Source: Chitinophagaceae bacterium PMP191F
GTDB taxonomy: Bacteria; Bacteroidota; Bacteroidia; Chitinophagales; Chitinophagaceae
NCBI GenBank assembly: GCA_001302245.1
Contig: LGYU01000005.1
Span: 248,001 to 312,000 of the forward strand
DNA: 64,000 nucleotides
Reading direction: 5' to 3'
The notes under the pieces are model-generated. The model did no database searches, was not told the origin of the DNA, and was given only the letters and a program-made list of their open reading frames with translations. Positions 30,308 to 39,016 of this stretch are shown piece by piece (the stretch's first letter is position 1; every line of letters begins with the position of its first letter). A program made the position numbers and the translations under genes.

Positions 30308-32443
30308 TTAAATAGCTCTTGTTTGTTTCTGTACACCTGTATCAACTGCAGGTGTTGTTGTTTTTGGCTGATAGCGGTATCCGCTGTCTTTGCCCTGCAC
30401 AGGCGCCTGTTCTTCACTTTCCCTGTTACGACCAGTTCTTCTGCGTCCTGAATTATTGTTCTCATCGCGGTTATCGGCACGTCTGGGACCGTCTTCTGTC
30501 ATGATATATTCCACACCTGTACTTACACCATTTCTGCCCCAGTCATCGTCACGTCCGTACCGATCGTTTACGGTAAGGCCACGGCTGTTGTAACGGATAT
30601 CGAACCAGCTATAATCGTTCACACTGCGGGCCAGGTAAAAGTGTTTGCCGATGGGTACTTCCAGTACTACAATCACCTGCTGGTTCCTGAATTTATCGCG
30701 GTTGCTGATATTGATACCGCGGGGCAGGAACAGAACGCTGTCCTGCTGGTTGATGTTAAACACAATGCGATCTGCTGAAGTTTTTGCCTCACTGCCGGTA
30801 TTACCACGGCTGGATCTTACTTTGGTAACATGAAACAATCCGTCGGTACTTTTCTCTACGCTGATACGTACTGTACGCAGTTGTAAAGTATCCTGGTCTA
30901 TTCCGTAAAAAGGCCAGTCTTCTTCGTCAACACCCCACCAGTCGCCCCTGTCGTAATAACGACGGGTATCCGGTGTTACATCTACCACCATTCTGGCAGT
31001 GGTAGGTTGTGTAATAGCCACTGACTCTTCAATCGGTACTCTTACTTTAAAGTGACGGCCTATTGCACCGAACAATAAAACGAGCGACAGCAACCCTACA
31101 AACCACAGCGTGCCGAACACATATCCCAGGTAATGTTGTTTGGATCGTACACCCATTATGCGGCGTACCAGCCAGGTTAGCAGTGCCAGTATGGGTACAC
31201 CAATGAACAGCAGCAATACAGACCACGCCAGCAGATTCTGTCCAAAGCCATCCAGAATAAAGTTCTTTAGCGGGAATGCGGCAAAACCAAGTCCGCCAAA
31301 CAGCAATCCCATCAGCACAGTAAACAACGCAATGGCTATAGAACCGGCAATCAGCAAAAAGAAGGCTTTGAAGATCACTCCGATCACATGTCCTATTCCG
31401 CTGCCGGCGCTGCGCGCCATGGGCGCAGCTTCCGCGCTAAAAACCTTTGCCCTGTCGGATGCCTCCTGCCCGAATTCTTTTGCTTTTTCACCCCATTGCT
31501 GGGCTGATTGTTTTACTTCATTACTCCAGTTCTGTGCTTTTGATTTAAAGCTTTCCAGGTCTTCCTTCACAGTATTGCGAATTGAATTCAGGTCTACACG
31601 CTCTCCCCGCATTTCCAGTTTTTCGGCCGATGTCAATGCCACCGGCAGTGCAATCCACAAAATGATATAGGTAAAGAACAGTGTACTACCCAGCGAACCA
31701 GTTACGATACGGGGACCGCCCCATGAATGCCAGTCCCAGCCATTGAACCAGTAGTTGAACGGACCGGATACAATACCCAGCACCAATGGCAGGGCAAAAA
31801 TGAGACGTGGTATCCAGGTACTGATGTTGAAGTATACCGCCAAACCGCCGCATACACCACCTATTACCTTGTCATCTGCACTGCGGTACAGTCTTTTGGT
31901 AATATTGGCCTGTACTGATTTTGAAGGAATGATGATCCACAGCAGTATATACACCCAGAACAATGGTGCTGCCAGCAACACAAACATGATACGCATTACA
32001 ATGGGATCAATATTGAAGTAGTTGGCAAGTCCGCTTGCCACACCACCCAGCACTTTATCATCCGCATTCCTGTACAGGTGTCCGCGGCCGGTTCCATAAT
32101 TGGGTGCTCCGCCACCTGTATTGTAGGTGTACGACTGCTGCGACTGGCCAGAGTAATTTTCCTGTTGCCCTGCATTGGTTTCAGCCTCAAAATCTTCGGG
32201 GCGGCCCATGCTGGCTATTACAGTATTTACATCTGCATCTGTAATACAAACGGCTCCTTTTTTAAGACGCTCGGCAAACAGTTCTGCAATGCGGCTTTCA
32301 ATATCATTAATGATCTCATCACGTCCTTCTTCACTGGCAAAATACCTTCGAAGGCTTTCAATATACTGCTTCAATATATCATAAGCAGTTTCCTCGATAG
32401 GGATAACCCTGCCCTGGAAATTTATATTGATTACTTTTTTCAT
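30308..32443 (-). CDS. Membrane protein with two PspC domains
   Basis: A 711-residue inner-membrane protein, probably an envelope-stress sensor or effector. The N-terminal part (about 1-90) is cytoplasmic and includes FQGRVIPIEETAYDILKQYIESLRRYF and NDIESRIAELFAERL. Two PspC modules follow: one near 120-172 (LYRNADDKVLGGVASGLANYF) and one near 183-275 (LYRSADDKVIGGVCGGLAVYF). After a helical stretch come two or three membrane segments and a C-terminal extracytoplasmic part with a polar tail (REDNEN-type, NNSGRRRTGRNRE). It is encoded 27 bases downstream of a PadR regulator; PadR-PspC pairing is common in Bacteroidota. No PspA lies nearby. Confidence 0.85.
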   Translation of the reverse strand: MKKVININFQGRVIPIEETAYDILKQYIESLRRYFASEEGRDEIINDIESRIAELFAERLKKGAVCITDADVNTVIASMGRPEDFEAETNAGQQENYSGQSQQSYTYNTGGGAPNYGTGRGHLYRNADDKVLGGVASGLANYFNIDPIVMRIMFVLLAAPLFWVYILLWIIIPSKSVQANITKRLYRSADDKVIGGVCGGLAVYFNISTWIPRLIFALPLVLGIVSGPFNYWFNGWDWHSWGGPRIVTGSLGSTLFFTYIILWIALPVALTSAEKLEMRGERVDLNSIRNTVKEDLESFKSKAQNWSNEVKQSAQQWGEKAKEFGQEASDRAKVFSAEAAPMARSAGSGIGHVIGVIFKAFFLLIAGSIAIALFTVLMGLLFGGLGFAAFPLKNFILDGFGQNLLAWSVLLLFIGVPILALLTWLVRRIMGVRSKQHYLGYVFGTLWFVGLLSLVLLFGAIGRHFKVRVPIEESVAITQPTTARMVVDVTPDTRRYYDRGDWWGVDEEDWPFYGIDQDTLQLRTVRISVEKSTDGLFHVTKVRSSRGNTGSEAKTSADRIVFNINQQDSVLFLPRGINISNRDKFRNQQVIVVLEVPIGKHFYLARSVNDYSWFDIRYNSRGLTVNDRYGRDDDWGRNGVSTGVEYIMTEDGPRRADNRDENNNSGRRRTGRNRESEEQAPVQGKDSGYRYQPKTTTPAVDTGVQKQTRAI

Positions 32444-32470
32444 GTTACTAATATTTGACGGTTGAAGTTG

Positions 32471-32857
32471 TTAGTTGTTGGGTGTATTTTCTGCCTGGTT
32501 GCTATCGTCGGGCGAAGAGGTAAGCGAATCTCTTTTACTGGCAAGGGTGTTTACAGCGTTGGCCAGCTCATTCCAGGTGGCTTCCAGTTCTTTGAAAAAC
32601 TCTTCTCCTTTCGGTGTCAGGGAGAAATACTTTCTGGGAGGACCGGAGTTACTTTCTATCCAACGGTAGGTTAGCATTTCTGCGTTCTTAAGCCGGGTCA
32701 GCAGGGGATACAGCGTTCCTTCCAGTATTTGCAGGTTTGCACTGCGCATCTCATCTACAATATCACTGGGGTACGCTTCGCCACGTCTGATGATGGAAAG
32801 AATGCAGAATTCGAGTATGCCCTTGCGCATCTGGCTCTGTGTATTCTCGATATTCAT
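32471..32857 (-). CDS. PadR-family transcriptional regulator
   Basis: A 128-residue winged-helix repressor. MRKGILEFCILSIIRRGEAYPSDIVDEM covers helices 1-2, LQILEGTLYPLLTRLKNAEMLTYRW the recognition helix, and SGPPRKYFSLTPKGEEFFKELEATW the wing and the start of the dimer helix. The last 25 residues are polar and disordered. It lies between the small exported-protein gene and the pspC gene on one strand with short gaps, so the three are probably one operon. A perfect inverted repeat over the operon promoter (33197-33217) is the obvious candidate operator for autoregulation. The inducer is unknown. Confidence 0.93.
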   Translation of the reverse strand: MNIENTQSQMRKGILEFCILSIIRRGEAYPSDIVDEMRSANLQILEGTLYPLLTRLKNAEMLTYRWIESNSGPPRKYFSLTPKGEEFFKELEATWNELANAVNTLASKRDSLTSSPDDSNQAENTPNN

Positions 32858-32898
32858 TTCCTGTTTGTTTTAATATTCATGGTTTGCCATTCCGGCGA

Positions 32899-33138
32899 TT
32901 ATTTCTGAACAATACCTTTTGAAGGCTCCTCTTCCGCAATATTGGGATAAATTCCCAGGTCGCGGTTATAAAGTGCAATAAACGTTACTTCTGGTTGCAA
33001 TCCGCACAGTGTGTTTGCTGTGGTTGATCCGGATTGTTCTTTCTCTGTGAACGGTGCTGCGTTGTTGTCAGCAGTGCTGGTCTTTGCTTTTAAAATCAAC
33101 ATCGAAAGCAATACTGCAATCAATATTTTAACTGGCAT
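32899..33138 (-). CDS. Small exported protein heading the padR-pspC operon
   Basis: A 79-residue frame. MPVKILIAVLLSMLILKAKTSTA looks like a signal peptide or membrane anchor; the rest is polar, with one Cys (TLCGLQPEV) and IALYNRDLGIYPNIAEEE. No family recognised. ATG 33138 is preferred over an ATG at 33168, which would lie at or before the predicted transcription start. Support for coding: it is the first frame behind a full consensus promoter, 42 bases before padR and on the same strand. It could still be a non-translated leader. Confidence 0.5.
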   Translation of the reverse strand: MPVKILIAVLLSMLILKAKTSTADNNAAPFTEKEQSGSTTANTLCGLQPEVTFIALYNRDLGIYPNIAEEEPSKGIVQK

Positions 33139-33176
33139 ATACGGCTGTGAGATGAGCTTTATTGTCATTCACAACA

Positions 33177-33207
33177 CAAACATAGGGAGAATTTTAGTAC
33201 TATGCAA
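33177..33207 (-). promoter_or_regulatory. Bacteroidota promoter of the padR-pspC operon
   Basis: Minus strand: TTG (33205-33207), 20-base spacer, TATGTTTG (33177-33184). The TTG is inside the central spacer of the inverted repeat at 33197-33217. Confidence 0.72.
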
Positions 33208-33217
33208 CACATAGTAC
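33197..33217. promoter_or_regulatory. Candidate PadR operator
   Basis: A perfect inverted repeat GTACTATG-N5-CATAGTAC (8 + 5 + 8). It surrounds the -33 element of the padR operon promoter, so a dimer bound there would block RNA polymerase. PadR-family operators are dyads of this size and AT-rich type. Binding itself is inference. Confidence 0.65.
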
Positions 33218-33370
33218 CATTTTTTTAAAGGTAATGTTCATAGGATAGTTATGAGCTTTGCCTTAATTACAGATAATCAGTGATTTATGAAAATCGTATT
33301 TAAAAAATTAGGAAGAATGGCAAAAAACGAGGCCAATTGGCGGTACTGCGGACTTTAAAAGCCCATAACT

Positions 33371-33405
33371 AAAACGTCCCCGGCAACTTTGCCAGGGACG
33401 TTTTT
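33371..33405. terminator. Terminator downstream of the COG3014-like / LpoB-like operon
   Basis: A 10-base-pair stem AAAACGTCCC / GGGACGTTTT extended inside by GGCAA / TTGCC, with T runs on either strand. It lies 23 bases past the stop at 33428. Confidence 0.85.
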
Positions 33406-33427
33406 ATAAATAGGTATCTACAATGAA

Positions 33428-34849
33428 TTACCGGAGTGTGCACACATTGAGCACTTGCAAGCGGCCGTTGCCTTCCACTTGCAATGGAATGGTACGGGCC
33501 TGACCACCGGGAACATGTAGTGTAAGCGTAAGCTGGTTTTTTCCTTTCAGCAAGGGAACACGGGTGTAAAAAATAGTATGCGGCAAACTCTGCCAGTTGC
33601 GTGTATCAGCTTTTTCAGATGCGAAGTTGAAGATCTGGATGGCCAGTGCAATGGCCTCTTTCTCATCTTTGTTCTTATCATCTTTTTTAGGTCGTGCTGC
33701 TATTTCCGCCAACTTTTTTACCGCCAGTCTGCTGAGTGTAATGGCCATGTCTTTCAGAAAACGTTCGCGCAGGGTAGCAAAGGCCAGTGCATTGATATTC
33801 TCAGCAGCTTCAAATCCGTAGGTTTCATTATTGGCAGCCAGCGTACCACCTGAGTAGAACATGGGTTGCTCCTGGTACTTTGGGAATGCCACGCGCAGTG
33901 AACGCAGATCTTCCAGTTTCAGATCTTCCCTGCGTGCCCTGGTGCTGCTGAAATCAAACGGAATATTGAATGAACCGGACTGATCCACAAACGCAAAATT
34001 TCCCAGGCCATCTTTTGTCAGTGCAAAGAAAAAGTTCTGCTCTACTTTCACCGGAGCCAGGCCATTTTCCCAGAACAATACCAGCTCGCCTCCTTCCCAC
34101 GGGTTCGGCGGCCGATAGGTAGTTTTGAAAAGCTTTTCATACCTGCCAGCTTCATCACCAAATCCGTTTGCATACGCAGTGCGCAATACATCCTGCTGTA
34201 ATTGAGCTGGCATATCTACACCATAATATACATTATTGTGGCTGAGGTAAATATCTGCGGCGTTGCGGTATGAAATGAATGCATTGTTCACATCACCGCT
34301 CTGCTCATAAATAATTCCCTGCAACATCAGTGAAAATGCATCATCGGCATATTTGTTCTTATTACCTGTTTTATCCTGTTGTGCAAAGCTTTGCAGGGTA
34401 ATACGTCTGGCTTCCACCAGTGCTTCATCCGGCTGACCCAGGTACAGGTAATTCAGCGCTTTGTAATAATGCACCATGAATTTTTCAAAATCTTCGCCGC
34501 GGTAGGTCTCCATCATGGGATTTAACAGCGTTCCCAATGCCACATCTTTTACAGAAGTACGGGTATCTTCAATAAACTGATCCGCTTCATTAAAATAGTG
34601 GTTGCTGCTGTCGTACTGATGCAGCAGGTGTGCCATTTTACCTTTTTCCAGTAAATACAACAAGCGGTTACGATCGCGTTTCAGCAGAGAAATATTGTCC
34701 AGTGCAGCATCTGCTTTTTTGTAGTTGCTGTTGGCCATTTGTGTGTAATAGCGCTGAATGCGATTGTTGTACGTTGCACATGAAAACAAGAAGAGCATCA
34801 GCCACAATAAAGCCGATGCTCTTTTAATATGTTGAATTAAATCACTCAT
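33428..34849 (-). CDS. COG3014-like lipoprotein
   Basis: A 473-residue lipoprotein: hydrophobic N-terminus ending LFLFSC (lipobox Cys about residue 24). The first half consists of TPR-like helical hairpins (RLLYLLEKGKMAHLLHQYDSSNHYFNEAD; FMVHYYKALNYLYLGQPDEALVEARR; NAFISYRNAADIYL). The second half is beta-rich and contains VLFWENGLAPVKVEQNFFFAL, a phrase typical of the uncharacterised COG3014 family. It is last in a three-gene operon with an LpoB-like protein and a small exported protein. COG3014 and LpoB-like genes are often neighbours, which suggests a shared job at the peptidoglycan-outer membrane interface, but no function is proven. Confidence 0.8.
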   Translation of the reverse strand: MSDLIQHIKRASALLWLMLFLFSCATYNNRIQRYYTQMANSNYKKADAALDNISLLKRDRNRLLYLLEKGKMAHLLHQYDSSNHYFNEADQFIEDTRTSVKDVALGTLLNPMMETYRGEDFEKFMVHYYKALNYLYLGQPDEALVEARRITLQSFAQQDKTGNKNKYADDAFSLMLQGIIYEQSGDVNNAFISYRNAADIYLSHNNVYYGVDMPAQLQQDVLRTAYANGFGDEAGRYEKLFKTTYRPPNPWEGGELVLFWENGLAPVKVEQNFFFALTKDGLGNFAFVDQSGSFNIPFDFSSTRARREDLKLEDLRSLRVAFPKYQEQPMFYSGGTLAANNETYGFEAAENINALAFATLRERFLKDMAITLSRLAVKKLAEIAARPKKDDKNKDEKEAIALAIQIFNFASEKADTRNWQSLPHTIFYTRVPLLKGKNQLTLTLHVPGGQARTIPLQVEGNGRLQVLNVCTLR

Positions 34850-34879
34850 CCCGGAGCACCTTATTTAGTCAGGTAACAA

Positions 34880-35470
34880 TTAATTGGTAACGTATTTGGC
34901 AATTTTTTTATCACCAATCCATACCACTTCGTTACTCTGCAAATTTGTAAGCTCCAGGTTGATCTGGTAATACACTACTTTTTTTCTTTTCTGTGAGTCA
35001 ACAATGGAATTGATGGAACCCTGCAGCATATAATCGGCACCCTGTTCAAGGCCGAATTTCTTCATGCTTGAAACAGAGGCATTGTTCTGCTGGTCGGCAC
35101 GTTCTGCACGCAACTCTTCTCTTTTTTTACCACCCTGCACCAAACGCACTCTTCCTGTTTTGATGAAAGATTGTTCTACATCTTTTACAAAAGTCTCTGC
35201 ATCAATGTGTTCATGGCTTTTATTGGTTACAAAGCCTACTATTACCACAGGGCGTTGGCCATTGTGTGCTTCCTGGTGATTGTATAACCATTTATCGTTT
35301 AAAATGGTCTGTATCATTTCTTCTGCCACCAGGCGCGAATCGGTATTGTTCCAACGACCACTGAGATCTACCTGTTGTCCGGGGTCAATACGGGTTACCT
35401 TATGTGCGCAGGAAACACCTGCAAAACCTGCCATAGCTATAATACTAACTGCCCATACAATTTTATTCAT
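34880..35470 (-). CDS. LpoB-like penicillin-binding protein activator
   Basis: A 196-residue lipoprotein; lipobox AGVSC with Cys about residue 21. In E. coli, LpoB is an outer-membrane lipoprotein that reaches through the peptidoglycan to activate PBP1b. Family marks here: GRWNNTDSRLVAEEMIQTIL, RPVVIVGFVTNKSHEHIDAETFVKDVEQSFI, EQGADYMLQGSINSIVD and KVVYYQINLELTNLQSNEVVWIG with the terminal KYV. It lies 30 bases upstream of the COG3014-like gene and 48 bases downstream of the small exported protein, all one strand. Whether it activates a PBP here is inference from the family. Confidence 0.85.
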   Translation of the reverse strand: MNKIVWAVSIIAMAGFAGVSCAHKVTRIDPGQQVDLSGRWNNTDSRLVAEEMIQTILNDKWLYNHQEAHNGQRPVVIVGFVTNKSHEHIDAETFVKDVEQSFIKTGRVRLVQGGKKREELRAERADQQNNASVSSMKKFGLEQGADYMLQGSINSIVDSQKRKKVVYYQINLELTNLQSNEVVWIGDKKIAKYVTN

Positions 35471-35518
35471 ACAGAGGATTTTGTTCTTTAGATATATACG
35501 AAACTGAAGCGCCTTTTG

Positions 35519-35926
35519 TTACCTGCACAGTAAACCTAATGTTACAGCAAGGGGTAAAGTATTCCAGAAGTAGTTGCCCCAGGAGGAATAAGGACGGTAA
35601 TAATTATTGTAATACCCATTATACCCGTAGCCATTATTATAATAGTAGTCGTTCACATTGTACCAGCCCCTGGCTCTTTCCAGGCGCAGTTCACGACGGA
35701 AAGCTTTGCGGCGGTCACGGGCTTCCTGTTTATCTGCCAGGTAGTCTATTGCTTTATAGGTTTCCTGGGGGGTGGTACCATGCAATGCTACCAACGAATC
35801 GGACATGGACAAATACCTGTCCTGGCTAATACGGTAATTGGGATTCTGATCTGAAGTTTGCGCCTTAGCGGCAGCGGCCCACAGCATTACTGCAAGCAAA
35901 CAACCATTCAGTAAACCTCTTTTCAT
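35519..35926 (-). CDS. Exported Tyr/Asn/Gly-rich protein
   Basis: A 135-residue protein with a signal peptide (MKRGLLNGCLLAVMLWAAAAKAQ). Middle: a basic helix AIDYLADKQEARDRRKAFRRELRLERARGWYN. Then comes a low-complexity segment of Tyr, Asn and Gly (NVNDYYYNNGYGYNGYYNN) and a hydrophobic C-terminus (LPLAVTLGLLCR) that could be a membrane strand or helix. No family recognised. It is the first gene of the operon with the LpoB-like and COG3014-like lipoproteins, so a cell-envelope role is likely by association. Confidence 0.7.
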   Translation of the reverse strand: MKRGLLNGCLLAVMLWAAAAKAQTSDQNPNYRISQDRYLSMSDSLVALHGTTPQETYKAIDYLADKQEARDRRKAFRRELRLERARGWYNVNDYYYNNGYGYNGYYNNYYRPYSSWGNYFWNTLPLAVTLGLLCR

Positions 35927-36104
35927 AGTATTCTTTTTATATACAGCAAGTTACACACGGGTGCGTTAAGTACGCGTTAAATAAAGACGAACTGCGTATC
36001 CGGCTATACGAAACCGGCAATTCATTGTTATATAACGGTTATCCCAGCAGACTGTTGTCTGTAAAATATATCAATAAGGTTTTTAAGCACTTATCACCAG
36101 CAAA

Positions 36105-36139
36105 CAGGCTTTACCAGCTTTTAAAACCGGTAAAGCCTG
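36105..36139 (-). terminator. Probable terminator after the dioxygenase gene
   Basis: A perfect 11-base-pair stem CAGGCTTTACC / GGTAAAGCCTG with a 13-base loop. On the minus strand only a short TTTGCT follows, so the T tail is weak. Confidence 0.55.
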
Positions 36140-36180
36140 CCGAAAAATAAATGCTATTATTTTACAAAACAACTACTGTT

Positions 36181-37125
36181 CTATTTTTTCAAACCAATTT
36201 CACGTAAACGCTCATCGAGATATTCGCCTGCGGTAGCATCTTCATACACTTTGGGATGTTTACTATCAATACAGCTTTCCAGGCAAGCCAGGCTCATATC
36301 CCCTTTGGGATGCAGGAAGAATGGTATAGAAAAACGAGAAGTATGCCACATTTCGCGGGCAGGATTTACCACCCTGTGTGTGGTTGATTTCAGTTTGTTG
36401 TTGGTTAACCTTTGCAGCATATCACCTACGTTCACTACAATCTGTTCGGGCAGTGAAGTAACGCCTACCCATTCATTCTGTTTGGTCAGGATCTGCAAAC
36501 CATCAGCAGAAGCCCCTACCAGCAGCGTAATGAGGTTAATATCCTCATGTTGCTCTGCACGGATGGCCGATTTGGGTTCGCTGGTAATGGGCGGATAGTG
36601 AATAGCACGCAAAATGGAGTTGCCATTGTGCACATACTGATCAAAATAATGCTCATCCAGTCCCAGGTACAGGGCAATTGCCTGAAGCAATGCCGTGCCT
36701 GATTTTTCAAAAGCACGATAAGCTTTATCAAACGTTTCATTAAAACTGGCAACATCTTTAACCTGTACGTTATCCGGATACTCGCTTTTTATGGGGTCGT
36801 TATCTTCCACGATCTGTCCATATTGGAAAAATTCTTTTAAATCCGGTGCATCACTGCCTTTTGCATGTTCTTTTCCAAAGGAGGTGTATCCACGCTGACC
36901 AGCCAGCCCCGGAATTTCATATTTCTTTTTTGCATCCAGCGGCAGCGAGAAAAACTGCTGCACATATTTGTACAGGTCGGCAATCAGGGCATCAGGAATA
37001 CCGTGATTTTTTACTGCCACAAAACCCACTTCTTCATAGGCTTTTCCCAACTGGTTCACAAAAGCCTGTTTCAACTGCGGATCGCCGGATAAAAAGTCGG
37101 CAAGATTTACAACCGGTATTGACAT
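36181..37125 (-). CDS. Isopenicillin-N-synthase-like 2OG-Fe(II) dioxygenase
   Basis: A 314-residue non-haem iron oxygenase. N-terminal DIOX_N-type part (about 3-110: IPVVNLADFLSGD, GFVAVKNHGIP, RGYTSFGKEHAKG), then the jelly-roll core with iron ligands His193 and Asp195 (EQHEDINLITLL) and His250 (STTHRVVNP), and the 2-oxoglutarate anchor Arg264/Ser266 (SRFSIPFF). The triad is complete, so it should be active. Members oxidise or desaturate small molecules; the substrate cannot be predicted. Single gene, with 236 bases to the divergent glycosyltransferase operon. Confidence 0.9.
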   Translation of the reverse strand: MSIPVVNLADFLSGDPQLKQAFVNQLGKAYEEVGFVAVKNHGIPDALIADLYKYVQQFFSLPLDAKKKYEIPGLAGQRGYTSFGKEHAKGSDAPDLKEFFQYGQIVEDNDPIKSEYPDNVQVKDVASFNETFDKAYRAFEKSGTALLQAIALYLGLDEHYFDQYVHNGNSILRAIHYPPITSEPKSAIRAEQHEDINLITLLVGASADGLQILTKQNEWVGVTSLPEQIVVNVGDMLQRLTNNKLKSTTHRVVNPAREMWHTSRFSIPFFLHPKGDMSLACLESCIDSKHPKVYEDATAGEYLDERLREIGLKK

Positions 37126-37363
37126 AATAATCGTTTTTTAATGATGAAATGCCTGCCCTTTGTAAAAAAGGGGCGTGCAAATTACAAGTTACGAATAAGA
37201 AATCTGAAACAAAATTCTGCAACAGTACAAATAGACGCTTTGTCTGGGTAATATCATGTGATTGCATACACATCCTATTCATTGATTATTACCCGTATAC
37301 GCTTGCTCCACTACCGGGCTAATAACCGATTTTTAGCTACTTTGCAATAAACAAATAAGGTTC

Positions 37364-39016
37364 ATGCAGGCATTCAACAGTTTTGCGTTGCCACGGAATA
37401 TGCTAAACAGCCAAAAGGCAACCATTCTGTGTTTCCTGTTTGCGGCTGTTTGTAAAGTGCTGCTGATACATGTTTTTTTTAGTTTCAGTCACGATCTGAT
37501 CCTGCAGGGACTTGCAGCCCGCAGCATGGCCGAAGGTCATGGATTTACCATACCACAGGTGCATGCTGCCAATCTTTCAAAACTGGTATATGATCCGCTA
37601 CAGGGATGGCCGCCTGCATTCAGTGCAGCCATTGTACCTTTCTATTTTTTACTGAACAGGAATATTGAAGCGGCCAGCCTGGTTGCCATTTGCACATTTG
37701 CGGTATTGTTCATTCCGCTTGCCGGCAAACTGTTGAAACAACTGGAATTTCCCACCTGGGTCACCAACCTGTTTATTTTGTTCTATGGATTGAGCATTCC
37801 GCAATACCTCGAAGCATTTTCTGCTACTGATCAACCGGCATTGATGTGCTATATGCTGGTTTGCTACCAGTTGTTGCTGTTTACAAAGCGCCCTGAAAAA
37901 AGTGATCAATATGGTATTCTTATTGGTATCAGTTGTGCACTGAGTGTATGGTTCCGGTACATGTATCTGCCCGTAAGTTTTGTATTGCCGGTATTATTAC
38001 TATGGAATGGTTACATACAAAAAGACAAACACTTCAAAAAAGCAGGCTTGTATGCATTGGCCATCAACCTTATCCTGGTAGGTTTATTACTGCTTTTTGA
38101 GTACCGGCATACGGGAAGCGCTGCTTACTACCGGCCTGCCGAACGGGGATTTTTTTTATCGAACCTGCGTTCGGTGAATCCTTTTGTACTGACCACGTTT
38201 ACAGCACTTCATTTTTACACCATGAAACTGTCGTGGCTGTTACACATTCCCTACCTGCAAAGCCGCCAGATCATCACCATGATAGGTTTTATACCGGCCC
38301 TGTGTATGATCTATGTATTCTGTAAATATGCACTGCGTAAAAAATTAACTACGGGCGGTTCGTTACAAACCTTTTTCATAGCAGGTGGACTTATCAGCTT
38401 CTCCTGTGTTATATTGCTACTATGTCTTACTGTTGCTTTCAATAGTTATTATGGGTTTCCTTCCAACCTCAACTGGATATACGGATCAGAAGAAAGATAC
38501 TTTATAGTACCGGTGTTCTGTTTACAGGTCACTTTCCTATGGTGGCTTTTTGTCCGGCATCCGGTAAAGAACTATACCATTACCAATATCTGCCGGATAC
38601 TTTTTTTAATGATCGTATTAGTTGAATTGCTACATGGTGTCACCGTTATTGGTAAATATGCCAAAGGGCATTCTCCGCGACAGTCTGCTATTGATACCTA
38701 TCAGTCTATACACAGCTTTTTAAAAAATACTGTAGACCACAGCACACAGCAGCAATACGACCTGGTGATCGGTTCGCAGGAAGCCGGTACACAAGGTCAG
38801 GCCACACTGGCCGGCATTAAAGAACTGCCCAATATGTACGAGGTGATCAATACACCCGTATATTGCGAACGTCCAACTTTACTGGTGCTGGTAGTACGCA
38901 ATGCACATCTTCCCTATTTCAAAAACTTCCTGGACACACACAATGCCCTGAAGCAGCCATTGCTGGCCAATGAATACAACGTATTTTACTGTTACCTTGC
39001 AGCCGGTGAACATTGA
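37364..39016 (+). CDS. GT39/ArnT-like integral membrane glycosyltransferase
   Basis: A 550-residue protein with about ten membrane segments. Near the N-terminus lies FSHDLILQGLAARSMAEGHGFTIPQ, the pattern of the first periplasmic loop of dolichyl/undecaprenyl-phosphate-sugar transferases (PMT_2-like), which move a sugar from a lipid carrier to a surface acceptor. It is the first of four overlapping plus-strand genes: its stop overlaps the start of a GT2 enzyme that would make the lipid-linked sugar. The C-terminal soluble part (about 455-550) may be extracytoplasmic. Acceptor unknown. The promoter is not clear; TACTTTGC at 37337-37344 resembles a degenerate -7 box. Confidence 0.75.
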   Translation: MQAFNSFALPRNMLNSQKATILCFLFAAVCKVLLIHVFFSFSHDLILQGLAARSMAEGHGFTIPQVHAANLSKLVYDPLQGWPPAFSAAIVPFYFLLNRNIEAASLVAICTFAVLFIPLAGKLLKQLEFPTWVTNLFILFYGLSIPQYLEAFSATDQPALMCYMLVCYQLLLFTKRPEKSDQYGILIGISCALSVWFRYMYLPVSFVLPVLLLWNGYIQKDKHFKKAGLYALAINLILVGLLLLFEYRHTGSAAYYRPAERGFFLSNLRSVNPFVLTTFTALHFYTMKLSWLLHIPYLQSRQIITMIGFIPALCMIYVFCKYALRKKLTTGGSLQTFFIAGGLISFSCVILLLCLTVAFNSYYGFPSNLNWIYGSEERYFIVPVFCLQVTFLWWLFVRHPVKNYTITNICRILFLMIVLVELLHGVTVIGKYAKGHSPRQSAIDTYQSIHSFLKNTVDHSTQQQYDLVIGSQEAGTQGQATLAGIKELPNMYEVINTPVYCERPTLLVLVVRNAHLPYFKNFLDTHNALKQPLLANEYNVFYCYLAAGEH

